Below, one piece after another: positions 16,011 through 24,406 of a DNA stretch of 64,000 bases (position 1 is its first letter; each line of letters starts with the position of its first letter). The DNA comes from Gammaproteobacteria bacterium. Its GTDB lineage: Bacteria > Pseudomonadota > Gammaproteobacteria > Steroidobacterales > Foliamicaceae. The notes under the pieces are model-generated. The model was not told the DNA's origin, searched no databases, and saw only the letters and a list, made by a program, of their open reading frames with translations. The stretch covers positions 1 to 64,000 of the forward strand of contig VXYS01000010.1 in NCBI GenBank assembly GCA_009845905.1. Direction: 5' to 3'. The position numbers and the translations under genes are program-made.

Positions 16011-16295
16011 TCACGCTTGGCCCCTCAACTTCAGCACTTCGCGCAAGCCCGCGCTTTCGGCGCGCGCCATACTCAGTTCCCGCTCAAGGCGGCGGATCCG
16101 GCGGCGAAGGTTTTTCACCTGCAAAAGCAGGTAAAGGATCCGACCGGCGCGGCGGTTGACCGGCCCTTCGTTTTCGAACTTCACGATCGCGCGGCGCTTG
16201 TAAGACATGGCCGCGGCCAGCTTGCCCTGGGTCATGCCCAGGCGCCCGCGGAGGTATTTGAAACGGTCCGGAGTCACGGAAACAGTATAGTGCAT
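16011..16295 (-). CDS. XRE-type regulator with C-terminal coiled coil
   Basis: ATG 16295 is chosen (AAGGTG 6 bases upstream); a GTG 9 bases earlier is also in frame. Residues about 8-55 form a Cro/CI-type helix-turn-helix (DRFKYLRGRLGMTQGKLAAA, SYKRRAIVKFENEG). The C-terminal 40 residues are a basic coiled coil (NLRRRIRRLERELSMARAES), probably for dimerisation. It lies divergent from the alpA-helicase operon and is a candidate repressor of that element. Confidence 0.75.
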   Translation of the reverse strand: MHYTVSVTPDRFKYLRGRLGMTQGKLAAAMSYKRRAIVKFENEGPVNRRAGRILYLLLQVKNLRRRIRRLERELSMARAESAGLREVLKLRGQA

Positions 16296-16600
16296 AAAAC
16301 ACACCTTGCATCCATATTCCCTATCCGTCGCCTGTTGAGCGAAGCCGCATTGGGATATGGGGCGTCTCTCAACGTTACCGTTCCGGGGCGCGCGCGGCCC
16401 GCTTCGCCTCGGCGACGATGCTCCCCGGCCGCCAGCTCGATCCAGCGTGCCAGTGCCAAAAGGATGGGATGCGGGGCGTTGCCCAAGGAGCGGGCCAGAT
16501 CCTCCTCGGTCACGGGCGGCGGGCTTCGCGCATGGGGGTTCCCATAGGGCAAAGGGTAGCCGCCCTGCCCCGCAACGTGGCGACCGACCGGATGCGGCAT
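16274..16600 (-). CDS. Small unknown gene upstream of the XRE regulator
   Basis: ATG 16600 has GGAG 6 bases before it. The 108-residue product reads like a real protein in its first 75 residues (PPVTEEDLARSLGNAPHPIL, ALARWIELAAGE) with GC-rich third codon positions; the end is less convincing. It overlaps the start of the XRE gene by 22 bases, so the two could be translated together. There is no known family. Confidence 0.45.
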   Translation of the reverse strand: MPHPVGRHVAGQGGYPLPYGNPHARSPPPVTEEDLARSLGNAPHPILLALARWIELAAGEHRRRGEAGRARPGTVTLRDAPYPNAASLNRRRIGNMDARCVLCTILFP

Positions 16601-16785
16601 GCTATACTCCGGGTTCAACGGAGCGCGCAGACCGCACGGATGCGGAGACACACCACGGGGCGCAGGATCCAATAGCGTCCGCCGGTACAGATTCTGACAA
16701 ACCGGCCCCCGCGCAGGCATAGACCCCCCCCAGCAATGGGGCTGCTGCCTGGCGGCGCGGCTGCTGTCTGCGTTGCTGCGTGGTA

Positions 16786-17085
16786 ATGGCGCCGGTGTCC
16801 GCCGGCGGCGGCCCCACCAATCCGGTGGAGGCCGAGTGGACTGTGGAGACGCAAATTTTCCTCCTGCGCGAGGCGCGCGTGCTGGAGCGCGTGGATATAT
16901 CGAGGCGTACGCTGTGGCGCTGGATAAAACGAGGTCGTTTTCCAGCACCCGTGGCCGTCGGACCCAACTCGGTCCGCTGGCGGAGCGACCAGCTGGACGA
17001 GTGGCTGGCGGCTAGGAAACCGGGCCGCGTGCGGCGTATCGGGCGCAGCCAGGAACCGGCCGAAACGGCGGCGGACCATCCGTGA
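16786..17085 (+). CDS. AlpA-family regulator (excisionase-like)
   Basis: The middle of this 99-residue protein is a MerR-like helix-turn-helix of the AlpA type: LLREARVLERVDISRRTLWR, WIKRGRFPAPVAVGPNSVRW, QLDEWLAAR. AlpA proteins in P4-like elements activate integrase or excision genes. GTG 16780 is also in frame. The stop overlaps the next start (GTGA), so the three plus-strand genes form a coupled operon. Confidence 0.85.
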   Translation: MAPVSAGGGPTNPVEAEWTVETQIFLLREARVLERVDISRRTLWRWIKRGRFPAPVAVGPNSVRWRSDQLDEWLAARKPGRVRRIGRSQEPAETAADHP

Positions 17086-17345
17086 TTCCCCAGTTGACAG
17101 CCTTGGATTCCCTCGGCGCAAATCTGGCTGGAATCCCCTCCCATCGAACCGTTTTCGACGCCGCCTACCGCCTTGCGGTGGCCGCCGCCGGCCGCGAGTT
17201 CGTTCAGCGGATCGAGGATGGGCAATTCGAGGCGGAGCAGCGTCGACTGGCACGCGCGCTGATTCGTGATCCCTACCGCCTGGCGGAAAAGCGGCGCTGG
17301 CTGAACGATTACGAGCGCGAGGCGCTCGTGCGGGAGGTCACATGA
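17082..17345 (+). CDS. Small helical protein of the P4-like operon
   Basis: 87 residues starting at GTG, overlapping both neighbours by 4 bases (GTGA upstream, ATGA downstream). It is helical and charged (EFVQRIEDGQFEAEQRRLAR, EKRRWLNDYEREALVREV). I do not recognise a family. Its place between AlpA and the helicase suggests a replication or control accessory. Confidence 0.7.
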   Translation: MIPQLTALDSLGANLAGIPSHRTVFDAAYRLAVAAAGREFVQRIEDGQFEAEQRRLARALIRDPYRLAEKRRWLNDYEREALVREVT

Positions 17346-18700
17346 ACGACATGCGGCGCCTGAGCGACGAGAAACTGGTCGAGCAGCAACTAAAGCGGCT
17401 GCGCAAGGGGACGGCCGGTGCGTCGAAGCGCAAGGCCGGCGGCGACCCCAAAACCGAAATCGAAGCGGGGACCGCTTTTGCCAAGCAGCGCGGGGGCCGA
17501 TACCTCTACGATCTGCGGACGCGCGCATGGCGCGAGTTTCACGAGGACGGCGACTGGCGCCCCGTGGAGGGTGATATTCGCGAGGACCTACTGAACACCG
17601 CCGGCGGCGAACTCAGGCGCAGCCATTCGGTGGCGGCCGCCCTCACCCGCGCGTCCTGGCGCATGGAGCGACGCCATTGGGACGCCGAGGACGGGATCGC
17701 TTGGCCCGGCGGATGGCATGAGCGCGAGACGGGGCAAAATCACACAGTGCCGTCGCGCGATCTGCACGCGACCTGCCTAGCGGCCGCGCCAGCCGATCAT
17801 GTGGATGCGCGGTGGGCGGACTACGTGACGCATTTCCTGGGGCGCGCCGCTGGCGGCACGCTCGCCAAGCGCAAGCATCTGGCGCGGTGGCTGCAGGCGT
17901 GGGCCTACTCCGCGTTCACGGCCCAGGGGCAGATATTTGAGCGGTTCCTGTTTCTGCAGGGCCGCCCTGGCGGCGGCAAATCCACGTTTACCGAATCGCT
18001 ACGCATCGCGTTCGGCGGCCATGCTCGCGTCCTGTCGGGTGAGCGCGCCGCCGGATATCAGCAGGCTCACCGCGAATGGATGGCGCAACTGGACGGCAAG
18101 CGCCTGGCGGTAGTGGAGGAACTGCCCGATAAAGGCGCCGCGTGGAAATCCGCGGAACTGAACGCCCTGGTGAGCGGGGAGGGTATTCAGGCTAATTTTA
18201 TGAGGCGAAACAGCTTCGAGGTCCGGTTCCGCGGCGGCCTGATCGTGACCGGCAACACGAAGCCCCGGGCCGCGCCCGACAGCGGCATTTTCCGGCGTAT
18301 GGCACTACTCGAAGTGCCGGCCGTGCCGGCGGAGGAGCGGGATCCGGAGTTCAAGGCGAGCATGCTGGATCTGGCCCGCGACGGCGTGGTGACCCGGTGG
18401 ATACTCGAAGGCCGCCGGGCGTTTCTGGAAAACGTGCTGCGCACCCTGCCGCCGTGTATGGAAGCGGCGGTGACCGACTACCGCGACGAGCAGGACGTGT
18501 TTCAGCAGTGGATCGCGGACTGCTGCGAGGTTGGCCGGGACTGCGAGGAACGCGCCAGCGTCCTGCTTCAGTCCTACGTGGACTACACGGGCAGCAAACT
18601 CAGTCCGAGGACATTCGGCCAGCGGCTGAAGGAGGCGCGCTTCCGGCCATTCAAGTCGACAGGCGGCCGCCGACACTGGAGCGGCCTTCGAGTGGCGTGA
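17342..18700 (+). CDS. Phage/satellite D5-type helicase (primase-helicase C-terminal part)
   Basis: A superfamily 3 helicase of the D5/VirE-like group: Walker A GRPGGGKSTF near residue 210, an acidic Walker B LAVVEELP, and a sensor-like GGLIVTGNTKPR. The C-terminus has a winged-helix part (LLQSYVDYTGSKLSPRTFGQ). There is no primase catalytic motif in the first 130 residues, so it is probably a helicase only. It would unwind the element's origin; the iteron array starts inside its last codons and extends beyond its stop. Confidence 0.85.
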   Translation: MNDMRRLSDEKLVEQQLKRLRKGTAGASKRKAGGDPKTEIEAGTAFAKQRGGRYLYDLRTRAWREFHEDGDWRPVEGDIREDLLNTAGGELRRSHSVAAALTRASWRMERRHWDAEDGIAWPGGWHERETGQNHTVPSRDLHATCLAAAPADHVDARWADYVTHFLGRAAGGTLAKRKHLARWLQAWAYSAFTAQGQIFERFLFLQGRPGGGKSTFTESLRIAFGGHARVLSGERAAGYQQAHREWMAQLDGKRLAVVEELPDKGAAWKSAELNALVSGEGIQANFMRRNSFEVRFRGGLIVTGNTKPRAAPDSGIFRRMALLEVPAVPAEERDPEFKASMLDLARDGVVTRWILEGRRAFLENVLRTLPPCMEAAVTDYRDEQDVFQQWIADCCEVGRDCEERASVLLQSYVDYTGSKLSPRTFGQRLKEARFRPFKSTGGRRHWSGLRVA

Positions 18701-18797
18701 GTGGCGCAAGTGGCGCAATTTTCCTATAACCCCCCTTACGCACGCGCGGGTGAGCTCGCTCTATAAAAAAAGCGCCACTTGCGCCACTTGCGCCACT
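18691..18797. repeat. Six 9-bp iterons in inverted array; candidate replication origin
   Basis: Left group: AGTGGCGTG, AGTGGCGCA, AGTGGCGCA at 18691-18717. Right group, opposite orientation: GCGCCACT, TGCGCCACT, TGCGCCACT at 18772-18797. Between them lie 54 bases containing ATTTTCCTATAA and CTATAAAAAAA stretches. Iterated direct repeats flanking an AT-rich segment beside a helicase gene are the hallmark of replicon origins, including P4. The array could also act as a transcription terminator because the two arms are complementary and followed by few T residues. Confidence 0.7.
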
Positions 18798-19120
18798 ACA
18801 AACAGGAAACTTGGAAGTCGCCGGCTAATCACCGAGCGCATGGGACGCGATGCCGAAACCGGCGTCAAGGGCTACCGGATTCCGGCGAGTACGGCGACGT
18901 AACAACCGCGGAAAATCACGCTCTGAAAGCCGCCAATAGCGCCAATCCGTCCGTTTGCCAACACCAAGGGAGTGTGGGTAAAGGCGCGCCGTTACTTACT
19001 CCGATCGCATCCCTCCCTTTCAACTCCTTCCGCCGTTAAAGCCCACAACTTCCGCTACGCTCCAGGTCGCGCCGCGCGAAGGGTGCTCGTCGACCGTCGC
19101 GCGCTTACCGGACATTCGGC
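18798..19120. other. Stretch without a gene between iterons and integrase
   Basis: I see no convincing coding frame. The region lies downstream of both the helicase (plus) and the integrase (minus), so it is a convergent intergenic region. Attachment-site sequence could lie here, but I found no matching second copy. Confidence 0.45.
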
Positions 19121-20362
19121 TCAGGCCGCCGGGTTCGGCTTGGCCAGGTAGGCGCTCCATGCCGCCATCAACTGGCGCCGCTTCTCGAAAAGATCGCTCC
19201 TCGCGTACGCTTGCTCCGCCTGGTCGCCCAGGCGGTGCGCCAAAGCGGCTTCCATGACGGCCCGCGGCGCGTCCGTCTGCTCGGACGCCCAGGTCCGGAA
19301 GCTGGCCCGGAATCCGTGCGGGACCGCAGCGATGTTGAGGTCCTTCAGCAGTTTAGAAAGTGTCATGTTGGATAGTTTCTTTCCACGCTCGCTGGGAAAC
19401 ACCAAGCCGGTGTGGTCGCGGAAAGCCCGCGCCTCGCGCAGCAGCTCGAGGGTGCGATCGGACAGCGGCACCCGGTGCGGCCTGCCGGCTTTCATCCGCT
19501 CTGCGGGAACCGTCCAGGTAGCGTTCTCGAAATCGATCTCCTTCCAACGGGCCAGGCGGGCTTCTCCGCTGCGCGCCGCGGTCAGCACCAGAAACTCGCA
19601 GCACTTCTTGGTGACTTCGTAGGCGCCGCTATCCCGGATCACTTGGACGGCACCGGCGACCTCCGCGTAGGAAAGCGAACGGTAATTACGCCGGGCGCCG
19701 ATGCGCCGCGGCAGCACTTGGGTAACGGCCCCCCCGGCCGGGTTGTCAGGACGGTGGCCCTGGGCGATGCTCCAGCGCATGACGGCCGCGATGCGCTGGC
19801 GTACCCGCCGGCCGGTTTCTCGCTGCCAGATGGGGGTGAGTACGGCAAGCACGTCCGCCGTCGTGATCTCATTGACCGGTTTCGGGCCGATGGTCGGAAA
19901 AACGTAGCGCGTAAGACTCGATCGCCAAATCCGGGCTTCCTGCGCGCCGCTCTTCCAGGTCGGCTCATGCAGGCCGATCACGGCTTCGGCGGCCTCCGCG
20001 AAGGTTGGAACCTTGGCGTAGTGCCGTGGATCCCGACCCCGCATCACCATGCGCCGGTTGGCTAGCGCCTGCTCGCGCGCTTCGGCCAGCGATACAATGG
20101 GCCAAGTGCCGAGGCCCAACTGGACGAGCTGGCCGTTGATGCGGAGCCGTTGCGCCCAGGTCTTGGACAAACGCCAGGCGCTTCGTTGGCGGACCCGCAG
20201 GCGCAGTCCGTGTCCGCCACGGCCATCGCCGTACTGTCCGGCCTGCGAGACGGACTTTACGAACGTTTCGGACAAGCGTGGGGGCCGGGGCGGCGGGTTC
20301 GATGGTTCCGCTTTCGGTGGCCCTTTCGGTGGCCCTTTTGAGGTAATTCGGCGGCTCGGCAT
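19121..20362 (-). CDS. P4-type tyrosine integrase
   Basis: 413 residues. The N-terminal DUF4102-like part (RVRQRSAWRLSKTWAQRLRI, GLGTWPIVSLAEAREQALA) and a core-binding domain are followed by the catalytic domain with all key residues: Arg in LTAARSGEARLARW, Lys in MKAGRPHRVPLS, HxxR in PHGFRASFRTW, the second His in AALAHRLG and Tyr in QAYARSDLF. It should be active in site-specific recombination. An unusual proline-rich N-terminus (PKGPPKAEPSNPPPRPPRLS) precedes the domain; the true start could be further in. Confidence 0.93.
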   Translation of the reverse strand: MPSRRITSKGPPKGPPKAEPSNPPPRPPRLSETFVKSVSQAGQYGDGRGGHGLRLRVRQRSAWRLSKTWAQRLRINGQLVQLGLGTWPIVSLAEAREQALANRRMVMRGRDPRHYAKVPTFAEAAEAVIGLHEPTWKSGAQEARIWRSSLTRYVFPTIGPKPVNEITTADVLAVLTPIWQRETGRRVRQRIAAVMRWSIAQGHRPDNPAGGAVTQVLPRRIGARRNYRSLSYAEVAGAVQVIRDSGAYEVTKKCCEFLVLTAARSGEARLARWKEIDFENATWTVPAERMKAGRPHRVPLSDRTLELLREARAFRDHTGLVFPSERGKKLSNMTLSKLLKDLNIAAVPHGFRASFRTWASEQTDAPRAVMEAALAHRLGDQAEQAYARSDLFEKRRQLMAAWSAYLAKPNPAA

Positions 20363-20550
20363 GGCACGGAGTGCCGAAAATGATACACGGGTTGCTCCGA
20401 AATGTCTTTGTTTTCAGGGCTATTTCCCCGAACTGACGGAAAGATGGCTCGGGAGTGCCACGGTGCTGAGTGGTCTCACGGCCCACTCCTCACTCTTGTG
20501 GATCACGCCAATCGATCATTGACGATTGCACTAGATCACCTCTTTGACAG

Positions 20551-21024
20551 ATGCTTGAACTTCTTCCCCAATATCTGGCAACCGCCGCTACTAGTCTGAC
20601 AGCACTCGTCGCCTATTTGATGCTGAGGCACCAGCGAATTCAAGAGAAAAATAGAATCAGTCTTCTTAAACATCAATCCGAAGTCGCGCATTTGCAAAAA
20701 CTCATTGCATCTCTTGCCAAAGTGATCGCTCTTGCATCTGATGAATGGAGTGAAGAACGGAGCCAAGCCATCAACAAAGCGATCAAAGAAATGCAATTCC
20801 ACGTTACGGCGCTGCAGTCATTGAGTAATGTTGTCGCGGCGGACGTTGATCAATGGGCGGTGGGGAAAGATAAGGACGGAAAAAGCATTTCGGCGATCAT
20901 CTACTATGACTTAGGAATGCAGCAGGTAATTGTCGGCGACGCGCATAAACAATTCATGCAGTCAAAGATGGATGCCCTCAAAAGAATTCAGGACAAGCTG
21001 TTCTCATCCATGACGAGATCGTAA
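20551..21024 (+). CDS. Small membrane-anchored protein upstream of the SEC-C nuclease-like gene
   Basis: 157 residues: an N-terminal hydrophobic helix (YLATAATSLTALVAYLMLR) and then a cytoplasmic part with long helices (HQRIQEKNRISLLKHQSEVA). It is the first gene after the integrase and noticeably AT-richer than the genes to the left, which suggests separate transfer. The gap to the next gene is 80 bases. No family is recognised; its partner role to the large protein is inferred from order and direction. Confidence 0.65.
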   Translation: MLELLPQYLATAATSLTALVAYLMLRHQRIQEKNRISLLKHQSEVAHLQKLIASLAKVIALASDEWSEERSQAINKAIKEMQFHVTALQSLSNVVAADVDQWAVGKDKDGKSISAIIYYDLGMQQVIVGDAHKQFMQSKMDALKRIQDKLFSSMTRS

Positions 21025-21104
21025 TCTCGATCCTTGGTTCGGAGAAAACAGCAGAACGCTCTTGCGGCGTTTAACGTGATTCCACAACCCAATCGAATTA
21101 AAAA

Positions 21105-23564
21105 GTGAGCGCAAAGAAGAGATACAAGAAGCACTTGGTAAAGGCCGATGAGGTGTTTGAGGCTGGACCAATTCGAGTAGCTCGTTTTGGCAAGCTTGTG
21201 CAATGGCAATCTCGGTGGCAAGAGGTTGAATTTGATGAGTTTCAGCAGAATTTAGCAAAGCAGTACCCCGGGATCGTGACTGAGATCGATCAACTAGTTA
21301 GGGAGATTGCTTTGCTTGTATCGAAATTGCCGCCGCTCCAGTTGTTGCTACGCGCACGTCAAGTCGTGATGCTGCACTACGCTGAATTCAAGCCGGAGGC
21401 TGAGAGGGACATTGAGGATGTCCTAGCTGTGCGCATGGTTGACTACATTCAAAGTTTGATTGCATCTGTTCCGCCGTCTCATCAACAACGAACAGAAGTG
21501 ACAGACGAAGATTGGTCAATCCTTCAAGAAAATGTACAAACTCTTTTTTGGAAAGTCAGTTTTGATTATCCAAGAGCATTGGCTGCTAAGGAACGCTTGA
21601 AAGACGCCAGTTTTGATCAGAACATGTATCAACTCAAATGGGAGGCTCAACTGTTCTGGTGCAATGTGCGTGGACATCAATACGAGTCTCACATACCTGC
21701 TTATCTCAATGACTTGTTTTTACCTCATTCGAAAGTCTTGCAGGAAGTCCTAGGCATTCGCGGAGAAGAATTTGTTAATGCGTTTGTAGACATTAGGGAC
21801 GCATCTATTTTCGGTATGGGCGATGCCATGAGGGAGTTTGAGAGCATTGATGGCGGGCTACTCCATACCGTGAAACAAGAGCAGGGAGATCTTTCGGACT
21901 GTAGCAAGGAGGATCTTCGGGAACTTTGGTCTCAAGCAATCGAGGAAGAAGGTCTGGAGCGTCAATTGGGTGATGTATTCGGACGCCTGTTTGGTCTAGA
22001 TCTTTACGATGTCGAAAAGATAACAAATTTACCTCGTGACCTTCTAAATGATTTGGCATGGTCACCAGGAGAAGATCAGGAGTTCTTTGCCGAAGGGGAC
22101 TATCAGGGCTGGCCTCTGCGCATCTGGCCAATTTTCAAACGTCCCTTCATTCGTGTTGACGGGCGCTTTTACTGCTTTGATATTCATCCGCTTTTCGATA
22201 ACTTGTACCGCGTCATCCAGCGAATTGTTGCAAGGCACAAGCCCGAGTATCGAGAGCAATGGAACCAGAATCAAAGTGAGCTAAGCGAGAGATTACCGCT
22301 TGAGTATTTCAAGCAAATGCTGCCAGGCGCGACTGAATGGCGCTCTGTCTTCTATAAATCTGCTACTGGATCTGGCAAGAAAGGATGGTGTGAAACTGAT
22401 GGATTGCTTGTTTTTGATGATCACCTGTTTGTCTTCGAGTGCCGTGGTGGCGCCTTCAGTTACACATCACCAGCTGTCGATTTTCCCTCTCACATTGCGT
22501 CTCTTGAAAACCTCGTTGTAAAGCCTGCTAATCAAGGCAAACGATTTCTTGATTACCTTAGTAGTTCGGACTGCGTTTCAATATTCGATCACAGTCACCA
22601 AAAGGTTGGCGAACTACGGCAAGCGGATTTCCGTCACATCACCATTGTTGCTGTAACTCTTGATTCATTTACGGAACTTGCCGCCCGATTGCTACATTTG
22701 TCCAAAATCGGCGTGGAAACAGAAGACATGCCCGTTTGGTCGGTTTCTTTAGATGACCTAAGAGCGTTCGTTGACGTCTTCACAAGCCCACTAATTTTTC
22801 TGCATTTTATAGAGCAACGAATGCAGGCCACTAAATCTGAGGCAGTTGAGTGTAACGATGAGCTTGATCATCTGGGGCTTTACTTGAAGCACAATCATTA
22901 CGTTCACTACATGGAAAGCTTGAGTGGTCCTGACGGAATAGCTTTGAGGCTCTTTGGCTATCGCTCTGAATTGGATCGCTTTTTCTCCGAGCGAGTTAAG
23001 GATCCTACAATCACGTGTTGGTTGGGCCAAGAAATACCGTCTCGCATTGGCGAAGTAATTGAATTGCTCACGGACGGGGAGAAGTATGGTCGGTCGCGGG
23101 TGGCCGCGTTTCTTTTGGACATAAGCACTGATTGGCGTGAAATTCTCTCGTCGCATATTGAGGAACAGCTTAAGCAACTTAGTGTTAAACGCGCAGCGCC
23201 TTATTCCTCACATGGAGATGTAAGACTAACTTTGTTTTGTTGGAAGAGCCCCACATCCTTGAGAGATGCGGACATGGCGTTGGATCATGCGCGCGCTGTT
23301 GCGCTCATAAATTCTGATGAGAATCGTCTTCTACTGGAATTAACATATGGTGAGGACGATGTCCTTGAGGACGCGTCTTGGCAATGGGTAACTGCAAACC
23401 TCATACCTGAACATTCCCGCTCCAGACTGCAAGCAGAAGCCGAGAGGCTTCGTAATCGCCGCATCAAGAATGTGAGGGCCTCTAGGGGAAAGATTGGTCG
23501 AAACGATCCGTGCCCATGTGGAAGTGGCAAGAAATGGAAGAAGTGTTGTCTTGGCCGACATTAG
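21105..23564 (+). CDS. Large PD-(D/E)XK-like protein with C-terminal SEC-C zinc motif
   Basis: 819 residues starting at GTG. Most of it matches nothing I know. Around residues 430-447 the segment ETDGLLVFDDHLFVFECRGG has the beta-hairpin form of a PD-(D/E)XK active site (Asp at about 432, Glu at about 445) but with arginine where lysine is usual. The last 20 residues, IGRNDPCPCGSGKKWKKCC, are a SEC-C zinc-binding motif, used in SecA and many accessory proteins to bind partners or nucleic acid. Low GC and position beside an integrase suggest a defence nuclease. Small membrane proteins flank it on both sides. Confidence 0.75.
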   Translation: MSAKKRYKKHLVKADEVFEAGPIRVARFGKLVQWQSRWQEVEFDEFQQNLAKQYPGIVTEIDQLVREIALLVSKLPPLQLLLRARQVVMLHYAEFKPEAERDIEDVLAVRMVDYIQSLIASVPPSHQQRTEVTDEDWSILQENVQTLFWKVSFDYPRALAAKERLKDASFDQNMYQLKWEAQLFWCNVRGHQYESHIPAYLNDLFLPHSKVLQEVLGIRGEEFVNAFVDIRDASIFGMGDAMREFESIDGGLLHTVKQEQGDLSDCSKEDLRELWSQAIEEEGLERQLGDVFGRLFGLDLYDVEKITNLPRDLLNDLAWSPGEDQEFFAEGDYQGWPLRIWPIFKRPFIRVDGRFYCFDIHPLFDNLYRVIQRIVARHKPEYREQWNQNQSELSERLPLEYFKQMLPGATEWRSVFYKSATGSGKKGWCETDGLLVFDDHLFVFECRGGAFSYTSPAVDFPSHIASLENLVVKPANQGKRFLDYLSSSDCVSIFDHSHQKVGELRQADFRHITIVAVTLDSFTELAARLLHLSKIGVETEDMPVWSVSLDDLRAFVDVFTSPLIFLHFIEQRMQATKSEAVECNDELDHLGLYLKHNHYVHYMESLSGPDGIALRLFGYRSELDRFFSERVKDPTITCWLGQEIPSRIGEVIELLTDGEKYGRSRVAAFLLDISTDWREILSSHIEEQLKQLSVKRAAPYSSHGDVRLTLFCWKSPTSLRDADMALDHARAVALINSDENRLLLELTYGEDDVLEDASWQWVTANLIPEHSRSRLQAEAERLRNRRIKNVRASRGKIGRNDPCPCGSGKKWKKCCLGRH

Positions 23565-23650
23565 GTGGGAGGAATCGTCCAAGAATCTATGCAATCTCCC
23601 AATGTCAATTGTTAATCAGCGGGACGACGCGCTCATCGGTCAGGTGACAA

Positions 23651-24064
23651 ATGTCTGAGTTCTTGAAGGATATTGGCCCACTGCTTACGGTGATAATCCC
23701 CCTGGTTGGCGCTATCGCTGTGTGGTGCTTAAATGAATTGGCCAAGCGGCGCTGGGAGAGGTATAAGCGCAAAGAGGAGAGATACGTAAGCCTACTTAAC
23801 TCACTTCGTGGATTCTACGTGAGTCCCCAGGACGCGAAGCAGAAGGAGAGATTTCTTGAAGAATTCCGTCTCGCGTGGTTGTACTGTCCAGACAAGGTGA
23901 TTAAAGCAGGGAACGCGTTTCTCGCTACCCTTGCGATTGGGGCCAAGTGTTCCGATCAAGAGAAAGAGAGTGCTCTCGCAGGATTTGTGCTTGCATTGAG
24001 AAACGACCTCAACTCCTCGACGAAATTAAAGGTTGACGACCACCGTAACTGGCAAAGCACCTAA
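23651..24064 (+). CDS. Small membrane-anchored protein downstream of the SEC-C gene
   Basis: 137 residues with one N-terminal membrane helix (PLLTVIIPLVGAIAVWCLNE) followed by a basic cytoplasmic part (LAKRRWERYKRKEERYVSLL). The ATG follows the previous stop by 86 bases. Its plan, one anchor then helical cytosolic domain, resembles the genes at 13027 and 20551, although I see no clear sequence identity. There is no enzymatic motif. Confidence 0.65.
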   Translation: MSEFLKDIGPLLTVIIPLVGAIAVWCLNELAKRRWERYKRKEERYVSLLNSLRGFYVSPQDAKQKERFLEEFRLAWLYCPDKVIKAGNAFLATLAIGAKCSDQEKESALAGFVLALRNDLNSSTKLKVDDHRNWQST

Positions 24065-24405
24065 ATTGGCTCGCTAAAATCGCTGAATAAATTCGCCGAC
24101 CCAAGCACCTCGCTCATAACTGGTAAAAACCCGCCATTCTGAAGGGCTAAACCACTGATGAGTATTCTGCCGCGAAACGTCAACGGGTTTGCAGACCGCC
24201 AGAATATCCGTGAACCGGACACGCTCCCGCAGATGGCGTACATTGCCCGCCGCATGATTGTCAGGTGGCTACGCTATGCGAGCCTGATCGCCAAGATAAA
24301 ATCCCCGCTTTTACAGTTACTTACAGGCGCTACCGCTCTGGGTTGTACTCGCGGTTCATTAGCGTATATAGTTGCTGAACGTGTTTGTGTTTGGAGGTGC
24401 GCGTG
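24065..24405. other. Leader region of the restriction-modification genes
   Basis: AT-rich at the right end (GCGTATATAGTTGC near 24362), a plausible promoter. It contains the low-confidence short frame at 24158-24406. No controller-protein gene or C-box could be recognised. Confidence 0.45.
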
Positions 24406-24406
24406 A
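24158..24406 (+). CDS. Possible small protein coupled to the methyltransferase
   Basis: An 82-codon frame whose stop TGA shares its last base with the methyltransferase ATG (TGATG). The first 50 residues look natural and basic (MSILPRNVNGFADRQNIREP, QMAYIARRMIVRWLRY). There is no good ribosome binding site. It is not similar to known restriction controller proteins. It may be a remnant. Confidence 0.3.
   Translation: MSILPRNVNGFADRQNIREPDTLPQMAYIARRMIVRWLRYASLIAKIKSPLLQLLTGATALGCTRGSLAYIVAERVCVWRCA

Larger units (their letters stand above)
16011..20362. mobile_element. Core of a P4-like integrative element
   Basis: Regulator (XRE), AlpA-type activator, D5-type primase-helicase, an iteron array and a P4-type tyrosine integrase occur together in the compact order typical of P4-like satellites. 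No capsid, portal or terminase genes are present. The borders are not established: no tRNA gene and no direct-repeat attachment sites were found near either end. The accessory genes to the right of the integrase may belong to the same element. Confidence 0.65.

Noticed and set aside
20363-20550. Search for a tRNA gene as attachment site next to the integrase
   Set aside because: No cloverleaf or T-loop sequence found; the attachment site remains unknown.
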